Position numbers and translations under genes: made by a program | Notes under the pieces: generated by a model | Database searches by the model: none | What the model saw: the letters and a program-made list of their open reading frames with translations, nothing else | What the model was told of the DNA's origin: nothing | Shown: in pieces, positions 23,156-32,034 of the stretch | Layout: every line of letters starts with the position of its first letter | Position numbering within the stretch: position 1 is the first letter of the stretch | Origin: Kiritimatiellia bacterium | GTDB lineage: Bacteria; Verrucomicrobiota; Kiritimatiellia; RFP12; UBA1067 | DNA length: 42,529 nt | Assembly: GCA_017563185.1 (NCBI GenBank) | Contig: JAFXIL010000061.1 | Span: 1 to 42,529 of the forward strand | Direction of reading: 5' to 3'

Positions 23156-24751
23156 ATGAAAACGACAGTGATATCCGTTCTTGGAACGCAGAAGGACGCG
23201 CATGGCGGAACTGGTCCGGCGCGCTGGGACACCTGGCGCCCCACGATCGGGCTCGTGCAGCAGGAAGACCTCCCCATCGACGAACTGCACCTGATCTTCA
23301 ACAAGGAGCACACCGCCCTCGCCGAACGCATCAAGGCCGACATACACAGCGTCTCGCCAGACACCGACGTGGTCTTCGACGTGATCCAGCTTGCCGACCC
23401 GTGGGACTTCGAGGAAGTCTACGAGAAGTTCTACGACTACGCACGCCGCCCCTGCTTCCACAGCGAGCATACAAAGTACTACGTCCACATGTCTACCGGC
23501 TCGCACGTGGAGCAGATATGCCTCTTCCTGCTCGCCGAGTCGCGCCATCTCCCGGCCAAGCTGATCCAGACTACCCCCAAGGAGGGGCACGTGCGACACT
23601 CCAAGGACCCCAAAGGCACGCACAACGTCATCGACCTCGACCTCTCGCGCTACGACAAGCTCGCCAAGCGCTTCGAGAACGAGCGGCAGGACGACCTCTC
23701 CTTCCTCAAGCAGGGAATCGACACAAACAACGCCGCCTTCAACAAGCTCATCGAGACGATCGAGCGCGTGGCGGTGCGCTCGGCCGACCCCATACTCCTC
23801 ACCGGCCCCACAGGCGCCGGCAAGAGCCAGCTCGCAAAGCAGATCTACCTTCTGAAGAAGCAGTCCAACAAGATCAATGGCAAGTTCGTGGCCGTCAACT
23901 GCGCCACCCTCGGCGGCGACCTCGCGAAGTCGGCGCTATTCGGCCACCGCAAGGGATCCTTCTCGGGCGCAGGCGCAGACCATGACGGCTTCCTCAAGGA
24001 GGCCGACGGCGGCATAGTGTTCCTCGACGAAATCGGCGAGCTGCCACTCGAAGCCCAGGCCATGCTGCTCAAGGCCATCGAGGAGAAAACGTTCCGCCCG
24101 CTCGGCGCTTCCAGAGACGAACACAGCGACTTCCAGCTGATATGCGGCACGAACCGCGACCTCGGCGACGCCGCGAAGTTCCGCCCGGACCTCCTTTCGC
24201 GCATCAACCTCTGGAGCTTCCGCCTGCCCGGCCTCGCCGACAGGCGCGAGGACATCGAGCCGAATCTCGACTACGAGCTTTCGCGCTTCGGAGAGAAGAC
24301 CCACAAGCACTTCTCGTTCAGCAAAGAGGCCCGCGCCCGCTTTCTCGCCTTCGCCCTCGATCCCGCCAACCGCTGGGACGGAAACTTCCGCGACCTGAAC
24401 GCGATGGTCGTGCGGATGTGCACTCTTTCGGAGGGCGGACGCATCACCGAAGACCTCGTGGAGGAGGAGATAGCGCGCTGCCGCGATGCCGCCGCCATCC
24501 ACTCCCGCGCGACAGCGCCGCAGGCCGTGGACCTCGCCGCGCTTCTCGGGCCGGACTACGCCGAGCGCTTCGACGACTTCGACCTCGTGCAGCTCGCGCA
24601 CGTTGTGGAGGTGTGCCGCGGCTCGGAGTCGATGGCCGCCGCAGCGCGGAAGCTGTTCTCGGTGTCGATCAAGGCCAAGCAGTCCTCAAACAACACCGAC
24701 CGCCTCTCGAAATACCTCGCGAAGTTCAAGCTCCACTTCAAGTCGCTTTAG
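23156..24751 (+). CDS. rtcR: RtcR, CARF-domain sigma-54-dependent activator
   Basis: RtcR activates the RNA-repair operon rtcBA with sigma-54 when its CARF domain senses an RNA-derived ligand. At 531 aa it matches E. coli RtcR almost residue for length. The CARF part is about 1-185, with RWDTWRPTIGLVQQEDL, NPWDFEEVY-like ADPWDFEEVY and HMSTGSHVEQICLFLLAE. The AAA+ part has Walker A GPTGAGKS (217-224) and Walker B IVFLDEIGEL (287-296). The sigma-54 contact loop is GSFSGA (267-272) instead of GAFTGA. A C-terminal helix-turn-helix follows. No rtcB, rtcA or Ro gene is in the window. It ends 10 nt from the convergent HzsA-like gene with no terminator between them. Confidence 0.95.
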   Translation: MKTTVISVLGTQKDAHGGTGPARWDTWRPTIGLVQQEDLPIDELHLIFNKEHTALAERIKADIHSVSPDTDVVFDVIQLADPWDFEEVYEKFYDYARRPCFHSEHTKYYVHMSTGSHVEQICLFLLAESRHLPAKLIQTTPKEGHVRHSKDPKGTHNVIDLDLSRYDKLAKRFENERQDDLSFLKQGIDTNNAAFNKLIETIERVAVRSADPILLTGPTGAGKSQLAKQIYLLKKQSNKINGKFVAVNCATLGGDLAKSALFGHRKGSFSGAGADHDGFLKEADGGIVFLDEIGELPLEAQAMLLKAIEEKTFRPLGASRDEHSDFQLICGTNRDLGDAAKFRPDLLSRINLWSFRLPGLADRREDIEPNLDYELSRFGEKTHKHFSFSKEARARFLAFALDPANRWDGNFRDLNAMVVRMCTLSEGGRITEDLVEEEIARCRDAAAIHSRATAPQAVDLAALLGPDYAERFDDFDLVQLAHVVEVCRGSESMAAAARKLFSVSIKAKQSSNNTDRLSKYLAKFKLHFKSL

Positions 24752-24761
24752 GTGCTGCCCG

Positions 24762-27700
24762 TCAATCCTCCACGACAACGCGGAAGCCCACGTCGAACGG
24801 ACGCATCCACTCGGGATAGCGCCAGCGCCATGCGCTCGACGACACCACGGGACGCCTGTACCACGAGCCGCCGCGCACCACCTTCAGGTCGCGCGGCGCC
24901 GCGTTCTCGCTGTACGGATACGAATGCCACGAGCTCGACGTCCACTCCGCCGCGTTTCCGTGCATGTCGTAGAGTCCCCATGCGTTCGGCGCATAGCTGC
25001 CCACCTTGGCGAGATGCAGCACATGGTCGTTGAACCTGCGGTCGCGCAGCTCGTAGTCCCATATTCCCGGTGGCCGGCGCCTCGGATTCGGGTCGCTGCC
25101 GCGCGCGAACGGCTGCGGGTTAACGCCAACCACGGCAAGCTCGATGAACATGTAGTCGGCCAAGTTCTCGTGCGTGGAGAAGTCATCGTCCTTCGTGCCG
25201 TAGTTGAACTCGGTGTCGGTTCCCGCGCGGCACGCCCACTCCCATTCGGCCTCGGTGGGCAGGCGCACCTTCCTGCCGAGCTTCTTCGAGAGCCATTCGC
25301 AGTAGCGCTGCGCCATCTCCCAGCTTACGCGCACGGCAGGGAACTTCTCGTGGCCGGGCTGGGCGAAGTCTGGATCCTCGTCGCCCATGTAGTAGCCGCG
25401 CTTCACCTGGTCCTTGTAGTGCATGTCATAGACGCCATTGTCGAACTTCGGGTCCATCAGGCGGAACTGCGCCTGCGTGATCTCCTTCGTGGCCATCCAG
25501 AAGCCCTTCTTGATCTCCACCCTGCCAACGGGACGCTCCGCCGCCGTCAGCTCGTCCGAGCCCATTGCGAATGCGCCCGCGGGGATGTATGCGCACTCGA
25601 TGCTCTCGTCGCCTCCGAGCGAGAACTTGCGCGGCGCTCTTCCTCCCTGCATAGCCTTGGCGCGCTCGGCGTCGAAGGGCCAGCCAGCAATCGGCGCGCT
25701 CGGCGATCGCGCCCTGCCGGGCCGCGGCACCACGAACTTCTCCGTGCCTGGCACGTACGGATTCACGATCTCCTCGGGATCGTACTTGTCGCCGGCCCAC
25801 TTCTCCGCCATCTCCTTGCGGCGGGCCAGGTTCCTCTGCGCGCGCGCGTTCCTTCCGCCCGTCTCCTCGTTCCAGGTGCCCCAGAAGGGAACGTTGAGGT
25901 CCATCCACGTCACAAGCCTATCCCACTCCTCTGCGGTGAGCTTCACGCCGTGGTGCCCCTTCGCGAGCCTCTGGTAGAGCTCCGACGTGGAGACGTGGAA
26001 CTCAAGCGGCGTGAGCAGATGGTAGTCGCCTTCCGGACCGTTCCGGCGCACGTAGGGCATCAGGTTCACGTACGACTTCGAGTAGTGCCCGCTCATCGCG
26101 CTGCCGTCGAAGTCCGGAAGCGGAGCCCCCATGCGCGTCTTGGCCTTGCTCGACGCATTGTGGCAGCCTACGCACTTTCTGTCGAGAACGGGCTGGACCT
26201 CGCGGACGAACGCGTAGTTGCGGCGCGGGCCGTACCAGGGCCTGGGCGTCTGCGGCTTCTTGCGCGAGGCCACGGACATCGCGGCAGGCGGCGCCTCGTT
26301 CTGGTTCTCGTGGCAGCCCGTGCACGAGATCACCTCGCCCGGCACGCCCACGAACCAGGAGCGCATCTCCTGCAGCTTGCATCCGCGCTCGTCGAGAGGC
26401 TGGATGGCGAACGGAGTGTTCGCGGGAACTGTGAAGATGGCGCTGCCGTCCTTCTCGAGATCGACCTCGCCGAGGATGTTGCGCGCGTCCCACGGACCCT
26501 CGAAGCCGATGTTGTAGTGCCCGCCCACGTTGCGCGGCGAGTAGCTGTAGGAGAAGAGGCGCAGCTTCTTCGCGACGCCCTTCGGAACGCCCTTCAGGCC
26601 TTCGCCGAAGTTGACGTTCTGCAGATAGACGGTGCAGGTGTCCACCTTGTCGTTGCGCCTGTCGATGGACATCCTCGGGCGCTCGCGCTTCTTGACCGGC
26701 AGCGGCTCCATGCAGTTCCATTCCGAGAATGCGCACACGGGCACGATGTTGTCGTAGATGTCGGCAAACGCCACTATGAACGGATCGCCGTTGCCCTTGT
26801 GAACGGACACCAGGAACAGTTCGTCCGAAAGCGGGTACGGATGGAGGAAGCGCGGGCTCGAGCCGTTGACGAGCATGTCGCGCGCCTTGTTCGCGACTGG
26901 CTTGCCCCAGCCAGGAATGCGCTGCATCACGCCGGCCGTCTCGTTGCGGCCCTTCATCACGTCGAAGAGCACGAGCTCTCCCTCGCGCGCGACGCCGTGG
27001 TGGCCCGAGACGACGCCGCAGAACTTCGTGACGGATCCCGGCAGCGGCCGCGCGTAGAAGAGCGAGTTAGGCCAGTAGGAATTCGAGCCGTAGAACGCCT
27101 TCTGGTCGGAGCCGTCCATGTTCATCGTCATCATCACGCGCGAGAAGTAGTGGGCGCTGTCGGTGTACTCCCACCTGAGGTAGAGTACGCGGCCGTTGTT
27201 CATCACCACGGGGCACCAGCTGTTGTCCTGGTCGAACACGAGGCGCTTCACCGAGCCGTCCTTCTCGAGAAGATGCGTGTTGCCCACGTAGTCGGAGCCG
27301 CTCACGCAGGGAACGCCGTGGAACCCGCTTGTTGAGACGAAGAGCATGCGCCCGTCGGGAAGGTAGCAGGGATCGTAGCAGTCGATGTCGTCAAGGCCGG
27401 CAGGCGACTTGAGCGTCTTCGTGAGTGGCCTGTCGAGCGGCGTCTCGATGACGCACCATCTCTTTTCGCTGTCGAGTCCGCCGGAGTAGGCGATCTTCTC
27501 GGCGTCGAAGTCGAGGTCGACGTCGCCGAGGAAGTAGTTGGACGCGGCGATCGTGCGCCCACGCTCGCCGGAGCTGCGGCGGATGGGCATCGAGACAATG
27601 GAGTTGATGTAGCCCTGCAGCGGCACGGACGAATTGCCCTGCCAGTTGTGCGGCAGGCCGGAGTGCGACCTCCTGCTGCGCTTCACCATCAGGAAATGGG

Positions 27701-28718
27701 TGAAGTCCACGCCGGGATGACGCAGATACACGTCCTCCTGCAGCTTCATCAGCGCGGCGGCTGCCTTGAGCCGCGCGTCGTCGTCCTTAGCGCCCTCCAC
27801 GCACGCCTTCACCTCCGCGAGCTTCGCGAGAAGCGCGTCGGGCGAGCCGTACACATTCGGATATTTCGCGGCGTAGGCGCGGATTGCGCGCTCCATTGCC
27901 TCGGCGTTGAACCATTTCAGCGTGCCAAGCGCGAACAGCTTCGACTCGTCGGCGCCTGGCGGCAGCTTCGGCGCGCCCCTTTTGAGCGCGGACTTCGAGA
28001 ACTGCCGGCTCGAGATGTGCTCCATGATCTCGTCGGCCGAGGCGGGGAAGTCCTCCAGCAGCCTGTCGACGATCGGCATAAGCGAACTGTAGTTGCGCAG
28101 CTTTGCTGCGGTGGCCACGGCGGAATCCACCCACGTAGCGCGCTTCTCGTATGCGGCGCGGATCTGGGCGGGAGTGGCGGGCGGGGGTGGCACTTCCGGA
28201 ACCTCCTCGCCGACGAACTCCGCACAGGCGTCCTTCGCGAAATCCATCTCTAGAACGAGCGGCCCCGCATCTGCGAACGTCCTGCCGCGCACTACCTTGC
28301 GCTTCTCGTCCATAAGCAGCACCTCCACGCCGTCGGAACGATGGCTGTACCCCACGCGGTTGTGCAGCACTATCTTCTCGACGTTGAAGCTCTCCGTGAG
28401 GTCAACCTCCCACCACTGCGGGCTGTGCTTGCGCCTTTCGTCGGTATGCGTTATGGAGCCGTTGCCCCATTCAGGATCGGCGTTTCCGTCCACAGCCCGC
28501 GACGGCACGCCGCCGTAGCCCACAGAGCTCTGCACGGCGGGCTTGCCCTTGGCCACATTGCGCCCGCCGGAGAACACCTCGAGCTCGGCGATCGAGAGAA
28601 TCGCCGGATCGCTCTCAAGGCGTATACGTACATATCGTCCATTTGTCGGCGCAGCCATCGTCACTCCAACGACAATGCATGCGCAGACCGTAAAGATCGT
28701 TGCTTTGATTTTATGCAT
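24762..28718 (-). CDS. Secreted HzsA-like protein with discoidin domain, two c-type heme sites and SUMF1 domain
   Basis: This 1318-aa paralogue of the 10998-14375 product has an added N-terminal F5/8C (discoidin) carbohydrate-binding domain at about residues 25-150 (AVDGNADPEWGNG, WWEVDLTESFNVEKIVLHNR). A signal peptide occupies 1-22. The propeller-like core shares whole phrases with its paralogue (WEY.D..HYFSRVMMTMN, FYGSN.YWPN, PGWGKP, SSPRFLHPYPL). Heme-c motifs are CTGCH (799-803) and CVGCH (849-853). The SUMF1 domain, about 1010-1318, has VRLPTEAEWEWACRAGT, YDMHGNAAEW and VVRGGSWYRRP. As in the paralogue, no FGE-type catalytic cysteine pair is seen. Its start follows an extended -10 by 9 nt. 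Confidence 0.9.
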   Translation of the reverse strand: MHKIKATIFTVCACIVVGVTMAAPTNGRYVRIRLESDPAILSIAELEVFSGGRNVAKGKPAVQSSVGYGGVPSRAVDGNADPEWGNGSITHTDERRKHSPQWWEVDLTESFNVEKIVLHNRVGYSHRSDGVEVLLMDEKRKVVRGRTFADAGPLVLEMDFAKDACAEFVGEEVPEVPPPPATPAQIRAAYEKRATWVDSAVATAAKLRNYSSLMPIVDRLLEDFPASADEIMEHISSRQFSKSALKRGAPKLPPGADESKLFALGTLKWFNAEAMERAIRAYAAKYPNVYGSPDALLAKLAEVKACVEGAKDDDARLKAAAALMKLQEDVYLRHPGVDFTHFLMVKRSRRSHSGLPHNWQGNSSVPLQGYINSIVSMPIRRSSGERGRTIAASNYFLGDVDLDFDAEKIAYSGGLDSEKRWCVIETPLDRPLTKTLKSPAGLDDIDCYDPCYLPDGRMLFVSTSGFHGVPCVSGSDYVGNTHLLEKDGSVKRLVFDQDNSWCPVVMNNGRVLYLRWEYTDSAHYFSRVMMTMNMDGSDQKAFYGSNSYWPNSLFYARPLPGSVTKFCGVVSGHHGVAREGELVLFDVMKGRNETAGVMQRIPGWGKPVANKARDMLVNGSSPRFLHPYPLSDELFLVSVHKGNGDPFIVAFADIYDNIVPVCAFSEWNCMEPLPVKKRERPRMSIDRRNDKVDTCTVYLQNVNFGEGLKGVPKGVAKKLRLFSYSYSPRNVGGHYNIGFEGPWDARNILGEVDLEKDGSAIFTVPANTPFAIQPLDERGCKLQEMRSWFVGVPGEVISCTGCHENQNEAPPAAMSVASRKKPQTPRPWYGPRRNYAFVREVQPVLDRKCVGCHNASSKAKTRMGAPLPDFDGSAMSGHYSKSYVNLMPYVRRNGPEGDYHLLTPLEFHVSTSELYQRLAKGHHGVKLTAEEWDRLVTWMDLNVPFWGTWNEETGGRNARAQRNLARRKEMAEKWAGDKYDPEEIVNPYVPGTEKFVVPRPGRARSPSAPIAGWPFDAERAKAMQGGRAPRKFSLGGDESIECAYIPAGAFAMGSDELTAAERPVGRVEIKKGFWMATKEITQAQFRLMDPKFDNGVYDMHYKDQVKRGYYMGDEDPDFAQPGHEKFPAVRVSWEMAQRYCEWLSKKLGRKVRLPTEAEWEWACRAGTDTEFNYGTKDDDFSTHENLADYMFIELAVVGVNPQPFARGSDPNPRRRPPGIWDYELRDRRFNDHVLHLAKVGSYAPNAWGLYDMHGNAAEWTSSSWHSYPYSENAAPRDLKVVRGGSWYRRPVVSSSAWRWRYPEWMRPFDVGFRVVVED

Positions 28719-28727
28719 AACGTTTAT

Positions 28728-28736
28728 AGTATATCA
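28728..28736 (-). promoter_or_regulatory. Extended -10 promoter, nearly leaderless
   Basis: TGATATACT on the minus strand, 9 nt from the ATG at 28718. The predicted leader is 2-3 nt. Confidence 0.55.
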
Positions 28737-28772
28737 GATTTCAGCAAATCATGCAAAGCAGCAACTATCTTC

Positions 28773-28795
28773 GTTTGAAGTTTTGAAGGTTGAAG
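28773..28795. repeat. Short imperfect 8-bp tandem array after the nucleoside hydrolase gene
   Basis: GTTTGAAG, TTTTGAAG and GTTGAAGG follow one another. They lie about 22 bp beyond the stop codon of the nucleoside hydrolase gene and resemble the units at 18011-18088 read on the other strand. Confidence 0.5.
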
Positions 28796-28817
28796 GCGTG
28801 AAAGTGCGAGAGGAACG

Positions 28818-29942
28818 TCATTTGCCGTTCTTCGGCTTGCGCGTCATGAGCTCGTCGATGACGCGGGCGACTTCGGCCTTGGACATGCGCTCGGTGATGC
28901 GGATGTGCGGACCATTCTCGGCGTCGGGCGCCCATTCGTCTGCGCCCTTGTCGCCGACCATGCGGTATTTGCCGCGCTCCGCGTTGAAGTACGGCTCTAT
29001 GCCGCGCACGGCGGCCAGCACGGCCGTCTCGTCCCACGCGGAGCGTCCGCCCATGCCGAAGCCTCTCCTGAGCCACTTGTGGGAGTCTTTGCGCACTTCG
29101 TCGCGCGAGGGGATGTTGCCGGCGAAGACGTCCTTCACGGGGCTGCGCTCCACGTCCATCTCCGCCACAGCGCGGCCGGCGAAGCAGTCGTGCCCGTACT
29201 GCCAATCGGAGAACACGACGGGCGTGGGCCAGTTCTCGAACGCGATGCGCGAGGATTCGTGGTCCCACATCGAATTGTACTCCTTGCCGTCGGGATACCG
29301 GCAGGCCATCGCCACCCACTTCTTCACCTTCCTGGCGACGAGCGCCTTGCCGTCAAGAGGAGAGATTGCGTCGGGCTTCGTCTCGAGAAGACGGCGCATG
29401 TTGGTGATGAAGCCGACGGAGCAGATGACAACGCTGCCGTCCGGCTGGGCGGCGAGAACGCGGCGGTAGACTTCGTTCGCGTCAGGCGCGTCGTCGGAGT
29501 CGGCATAGCGGTACCAGCCGGGATAGTCCGCAAGCAGCTTGCGGTACTTGTAGTGCCCGCCGTCCCCGCCCCCCTTCTCGCCGAGCGGCGCCTTTGGATC
29601 GACCTTCGCCTTTGCGCCGGGGTGCGCGCCCATCACGCCCATGCCCTTCGGCGAGCCCACGGGAAGATCGCCGCGCCCGTAGTAGTGGTTGATCACCTCG
29701 ACCGCGCCCACCGAGGCGTTGCCGCGTGTGGAGCTAATCGTGGCGAGGATTTCGCACTCCCCCGCGTCAGCAAGCGCGTGGAGGCACGCAAGCGCGCCCA
29801 CGTCGTCGAAATCCGTGAGCATGTCCGTGTCGAAGATGATCTTGACAGGTTTCTGGTTTCGAGTTTCTGATTTCGCGCCTCCATACGCCGCACAGGCGAA
29901 CATAGCCGAAGCACACGCCAAAAGAACTGCTGCCTTTTTCAT
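28818..29942 (-). CDS. Secreted inosine/uridine-type nucleoside hydrolase
   Basis: The enzyme cleaves nucleosides to base and ribose. The 374-aa protein starts MKKAAVLLACASAMFACAAYG, a signal peptide, behind an AAGGAAG ribosome site; further in-frame codons upstream are not needed. The ribose and calcium-binding motif IIFDTDMLTDFDDVGAL (DTDxxxDxDD) lies just after the linker. ATISSTRGNASVGAVEVIN and VVICSVGFITNM are family features. The linker KSETRNQKP is encoded by four 7-bp repeats (29849-29876). It is the last gene of the ribokinase-permease-hydrolase operon, so it probably releases ribose in the periplasm for uptake. Confidence 0.9.
   Translation of the reverse strand: MKKAAVLLACASAMFACAAYGGAKSETRNQKPVKIIFDTDMLTDFDDVGALACLHALADAGECEILATISSTRGNASVGAVEVINHYYGRGDLPVGSPKGMGVMGAHPGAKAKVDPKAPLGEKGGGDGGHYKYRKLLADYPGWYRYADSDDAPDANEVYRRVLAAQPDGSVVICSVGFITNMRRLLETKPDAISPLDGKALVARKVKKWVAMACRYPDGKEYNSMWDHESSRIAFENWPTPVVFSDWQYGHDCFAGRAVAEMDVERSPVKDVFAGNIPSRDEVRKDSHKWLRRGFGMGGRSAWDETAVLAAVRGIEPYFNAERGKYRMVGDKGADEWAPDAENGPHIRITERMSKAEVARVIDELMTRKPKNGK
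29849..29876. repeat. 7-bp tandem array within the nucleoside hydrolase gene
   Basis: Plus-strand units GTTTCTG, GTTTCGA, GTTTCTG, ATTTCGC. They encode the linker between the signal peptide and the catalytic domain. Confidence 0.8.
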
Positions 29943-30019
29943 TCCGATCTTCCTTTCTTTGATTTGCTTTCGCATCTGGAGTTTTGCACCTGCCAAACTC
30001 CGTTCTCAGTGAACATCCT

Positions 30020-30047
30020 CACGAACCACTAGCCACGAGCCACGAAT
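30020..30047. repeat. 7-bp tandem array at the permease stop codon
   Basis: Plus-strand units CACGAAC, CACTAGC, CACGAGC, CACGAAT. The array touches the stop codon of the permease gene at 30047-30049. Confidence 0.8.
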
Positions 30048-31066
30048 CATTGCCCGGCCGCCACGAGAAGCGCGAGGCCGGCGAGGAACAGAACGATCAT
30101 CGCGAAATTGAGAACACCTGACTTCTTCGGCGCGCCCTTGAACTCGCGCCACACGAGGATTCCCCACAGGGCCGAGACGAGCGTAGCGCCCTGGCCGAGC
30201 GCGTATGAAATTGCCGGACCTGCCGCGCCTCCGGACACGAACGAGAGGAGCGTGCCCATTCCCCAGATACAGCCGCCAAGCACGCCTACCAAGTGCGTCG
30301 AAATCGACCCGCCAAAGTAACGCTTCGCACCGTCGAGGATCGGCTCGCCCTGCACCGGCTTGCGCATCGCCACCGTGTTGAAGACGAAGTTCGAGACGAA
30401 AATGCCGATGGCGAAGAGGAAGAACCCCGTGTAGGGGGTCATCATGCCGGCTTCTGGCGCGGCCTTGGTGAACGTGAGATCGATCACCTTGTTGACGAGC
30501 GGCGAGAACCACATCATGAGAAGTCCCGCGAGGAGCGCAAGCACGAGCCCCTTCTTCGCGGCGAACCGATCCCCGCCGTCGCCATGCTTGGCCTTGAAGG
30601 CCAGCGCGTTGCAGACGATTGACGACACGATCAGCACGAGCCCCACGGCGATCAGCGCAATGCTTCCCTGCTTCTTCACGGCGTAGTTGAGAATCGTCCC
30701 GCCCACGAGCGCCAAGCCGACTCCGACCGGAAACGCCACCGACATACCAGCCACGGCGATGGCCGCGGCAAGGAGGATGTTGGACAAGTTGAACACGATT
30801 CCAGAGGCAAACGGCCAGAGCCACGATGCCCCGAACGACGACTTCAAGTTCGCCAAGAATCCCCATTGCGCGTTTTCACCACACGAGCCCATCGTGAACC
30901 CCATGACGAGCGAGAACGCGAGTATGCCTACCACGTAGTCCCAATAGAAGAGTTCATAACGCCAGGTCTTGCCCGCAAGCTTCTGGGTGTTGCCCCAGCT
31001 GCCCCAGCAGAGCATCGTTACAACGCAGAGAGCAACGGCGAGTGTGTAATTACTGCAGTAGTACAT
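30047..31066 (-). CDS. Ribose/sugar permease of the DMT superfamily (RhaT/RusT-like)
   Basis: This 339-aa protein is almost wholly hydrophobic with about ten membrane helices. It has the RhaT/GRP-type start LCVVTMLCWGSWGNTQKLAG, a Trp- and Gly-rich first helix, and later GGCIWGMGTLLSF and LVSALWGILVWREFKG, the usual end of drug/metabolite-superfamily sugar transporters. It lies between ribokinase and a secreted nucleoside hydrolase. The Bacteroides rus locus likewise combines a nucleoside hydrolase, a permease and ribokinases for ribose scavenging, so ribose is the best guess for the substrate. AGGAAA lies 4 nt before the ATG, next to the 8-bp array. Confidence 0.85.
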   Translation of the reverse strand: MYYCSNYTLAVALCVVTMLCWGSWGNTQKLAGKTWRYELFYWDYVVGILAFSLVMGFTMGSCGENAQWGFLANLKSSFGASWLWPFASGIVFNLSNILLAAAIAVAGMSVAFPVGVGLALVGGTILNYAVKKQGSIALIAVGLVLIVSSIVCNALAFKAKHGDGGDRFAAKKGLVLALLAGLLMMWFSPLVNKVIDLTFTKAAPEAGMMTPYTGFFLFAIGIFVSNFVFNTVAMRKPVQGEPILDGAKRYFGGSISTHLVGVLGGCIWGMGTLLSFVSGGAAGPAISYALGQGATLVSALWGILVWREFKGAPKKSGVLNFAMIVLFLAGLALLVAAGQ

Positions 31067-31080
31067 GGCTTTTCCTGTTA

Positions 31081-31128
31081 GGTGGTTGGGTGGTTAGGTG
31101 GTTGGGTGGTTAGGTGGTTGGGTGGTTA
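31081..31128. repeat. 8-bp tandem array GGTGGTTR x6
   Basis: Six perfect 8-bp units alternate GGTGGTTG and GGTGGTTA (three 16-bp dimers). The final TTA is the ribokinase stop codon read on the minus strand; the other end lies 4 bp from the permease ribosome site. The plus strand is G-rich and could form a two-tier quadruplex. Confidence 0.95.
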
Positions 31129-32025
31129 GTGGAGTTCGCGGCGGTAGGGGATAGAGGACTGCGCGCCGCGGCGCGTCACCGAGATTGCGGACGCCTTCTG
31201 CGCGAAGGCTATTGCATCCGCCACGGACTGCCCTTCGGCGAGCGCCACCGTGAACGCGCCGTTGAAGGTGTCGCCTGCCGCAACGCAGTCAATGGCCTTG
31301 ACCTTCTTCGCCGGGAACATCTTTCCGCAGTCGCCGCAGAAACATCCACTCGCCCCCATCGTGATGATCACATGGCCGACGCCACGCTTCTTCAACGCCG
31401 CTGACGCCTTCGCAGCGCTCGCCGTGTCGGTCACCTTCACGCCGGTTAGTATCTCCGCCTCCGTCTCGTTCGGCGTAATCCAGTCGACGAGGCCGTAGAG
31501 CGCCTTGGGCAGCTTGCGCGCCGGAGCTGGGTTGAGGATCACCGTCACGCCGGCATCGTGCGCAGTCTTTGCCGCCCACGTGACAGTCTCGATCGGAGTC
31601 TCGAGCTGGAGAAGAAGCGCGGCGGCGTTCTCTATCTCCGCCTTGAACGGCGCCACGTCGGCGGGCGAGAGAGTCCCGTTGGCGCCGAGCGCGACGGAAA
31701 TCACGTTCTGGCCCTTGGCGTCAACGAGGATAAGGGCCGTGCCGGACGGTTCATTTTTGTCGACGACGAGCCGCGCCGCGATGCCGTCCTTCTTGAGGCG
31801 CGCGGCGGTGTCGCGTCCGAACACGTCGTCGCCGACCTTCGCGATGAAGATGCATGCGCCCTTCTTCGCGGCGAGCCGCGCCACCGCAACGGCCTGGTTC
31901 GCGCCCTTGCCGCCGGGGTTCATCATGAAACGCCCGCCGCTCACGGTCTCGCCCGGAACGGGGATGCGTTTGTTGGCGATCACCATGTCGGTGTTCGTGG
32001 AACCCAAAACTACAATCTTTTTCAT
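31126..32025 (-). CDS. rbsK: Ribokinase (PfkB family)
   Basis: Ribokinase converts ribose to ribose 5-phosphate for the pentose phosphate pathway. The 299-aa protein has the N-terminal signature NPGGKGANQAVAVARLA (36-52) and the C-terminal PfkB signature IDCVAAGDTFNGAF, with D252 as catalytic base. It opens KIVVLGSTNTDMV, as usual in the family. It is the first gene of a three-gene operon with a sugar permease and a nucleoside hydrolase. It starts 9 nt after an extended -10 box that is overlapped by a palindrome, so it should be controlled by a local repressor and be nearly leaderless. Confidence 0.95.
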   Translation of the reverse strand: MKKIVVLGSTNTDMVIANKRIPVPGETVSGGRFMMNPGGKGANQAVAVARLAAKKGACIFIAKVGDDVFGRDTAARLKKDGIAARLVVDKNEPSGTALILVDAKGQNVISVALGANGTLSPADVAPFKAEIENAAALLLQLETPIETVTWAAKTAHDAGVTVILNPAPARKLPKALYGLVDWITPNETEAEILTGVKVTDTASAAKASAALKKRGVGHVIITMGASGCFCGDCGKMFPAKKVKAIDCVAAGDTFNGAFTVALAEGQSVADAIAFAQKASAISVTRRGAQSSIPYRRELH

Positions 32026-32034
32026 AGCGTGAAT

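Noticed and set aside
24486-27335. 949-aa open frame opposite the HzsA-like gene and rtcR
   Set aside because: It overlaps two well-supported genes, has shadow-type composition and shows no motif.
18011-31128. CRISPR array
   Set aside because: Units are contiguous 7-8-bp repeats without spacers, and no cas genes are present.
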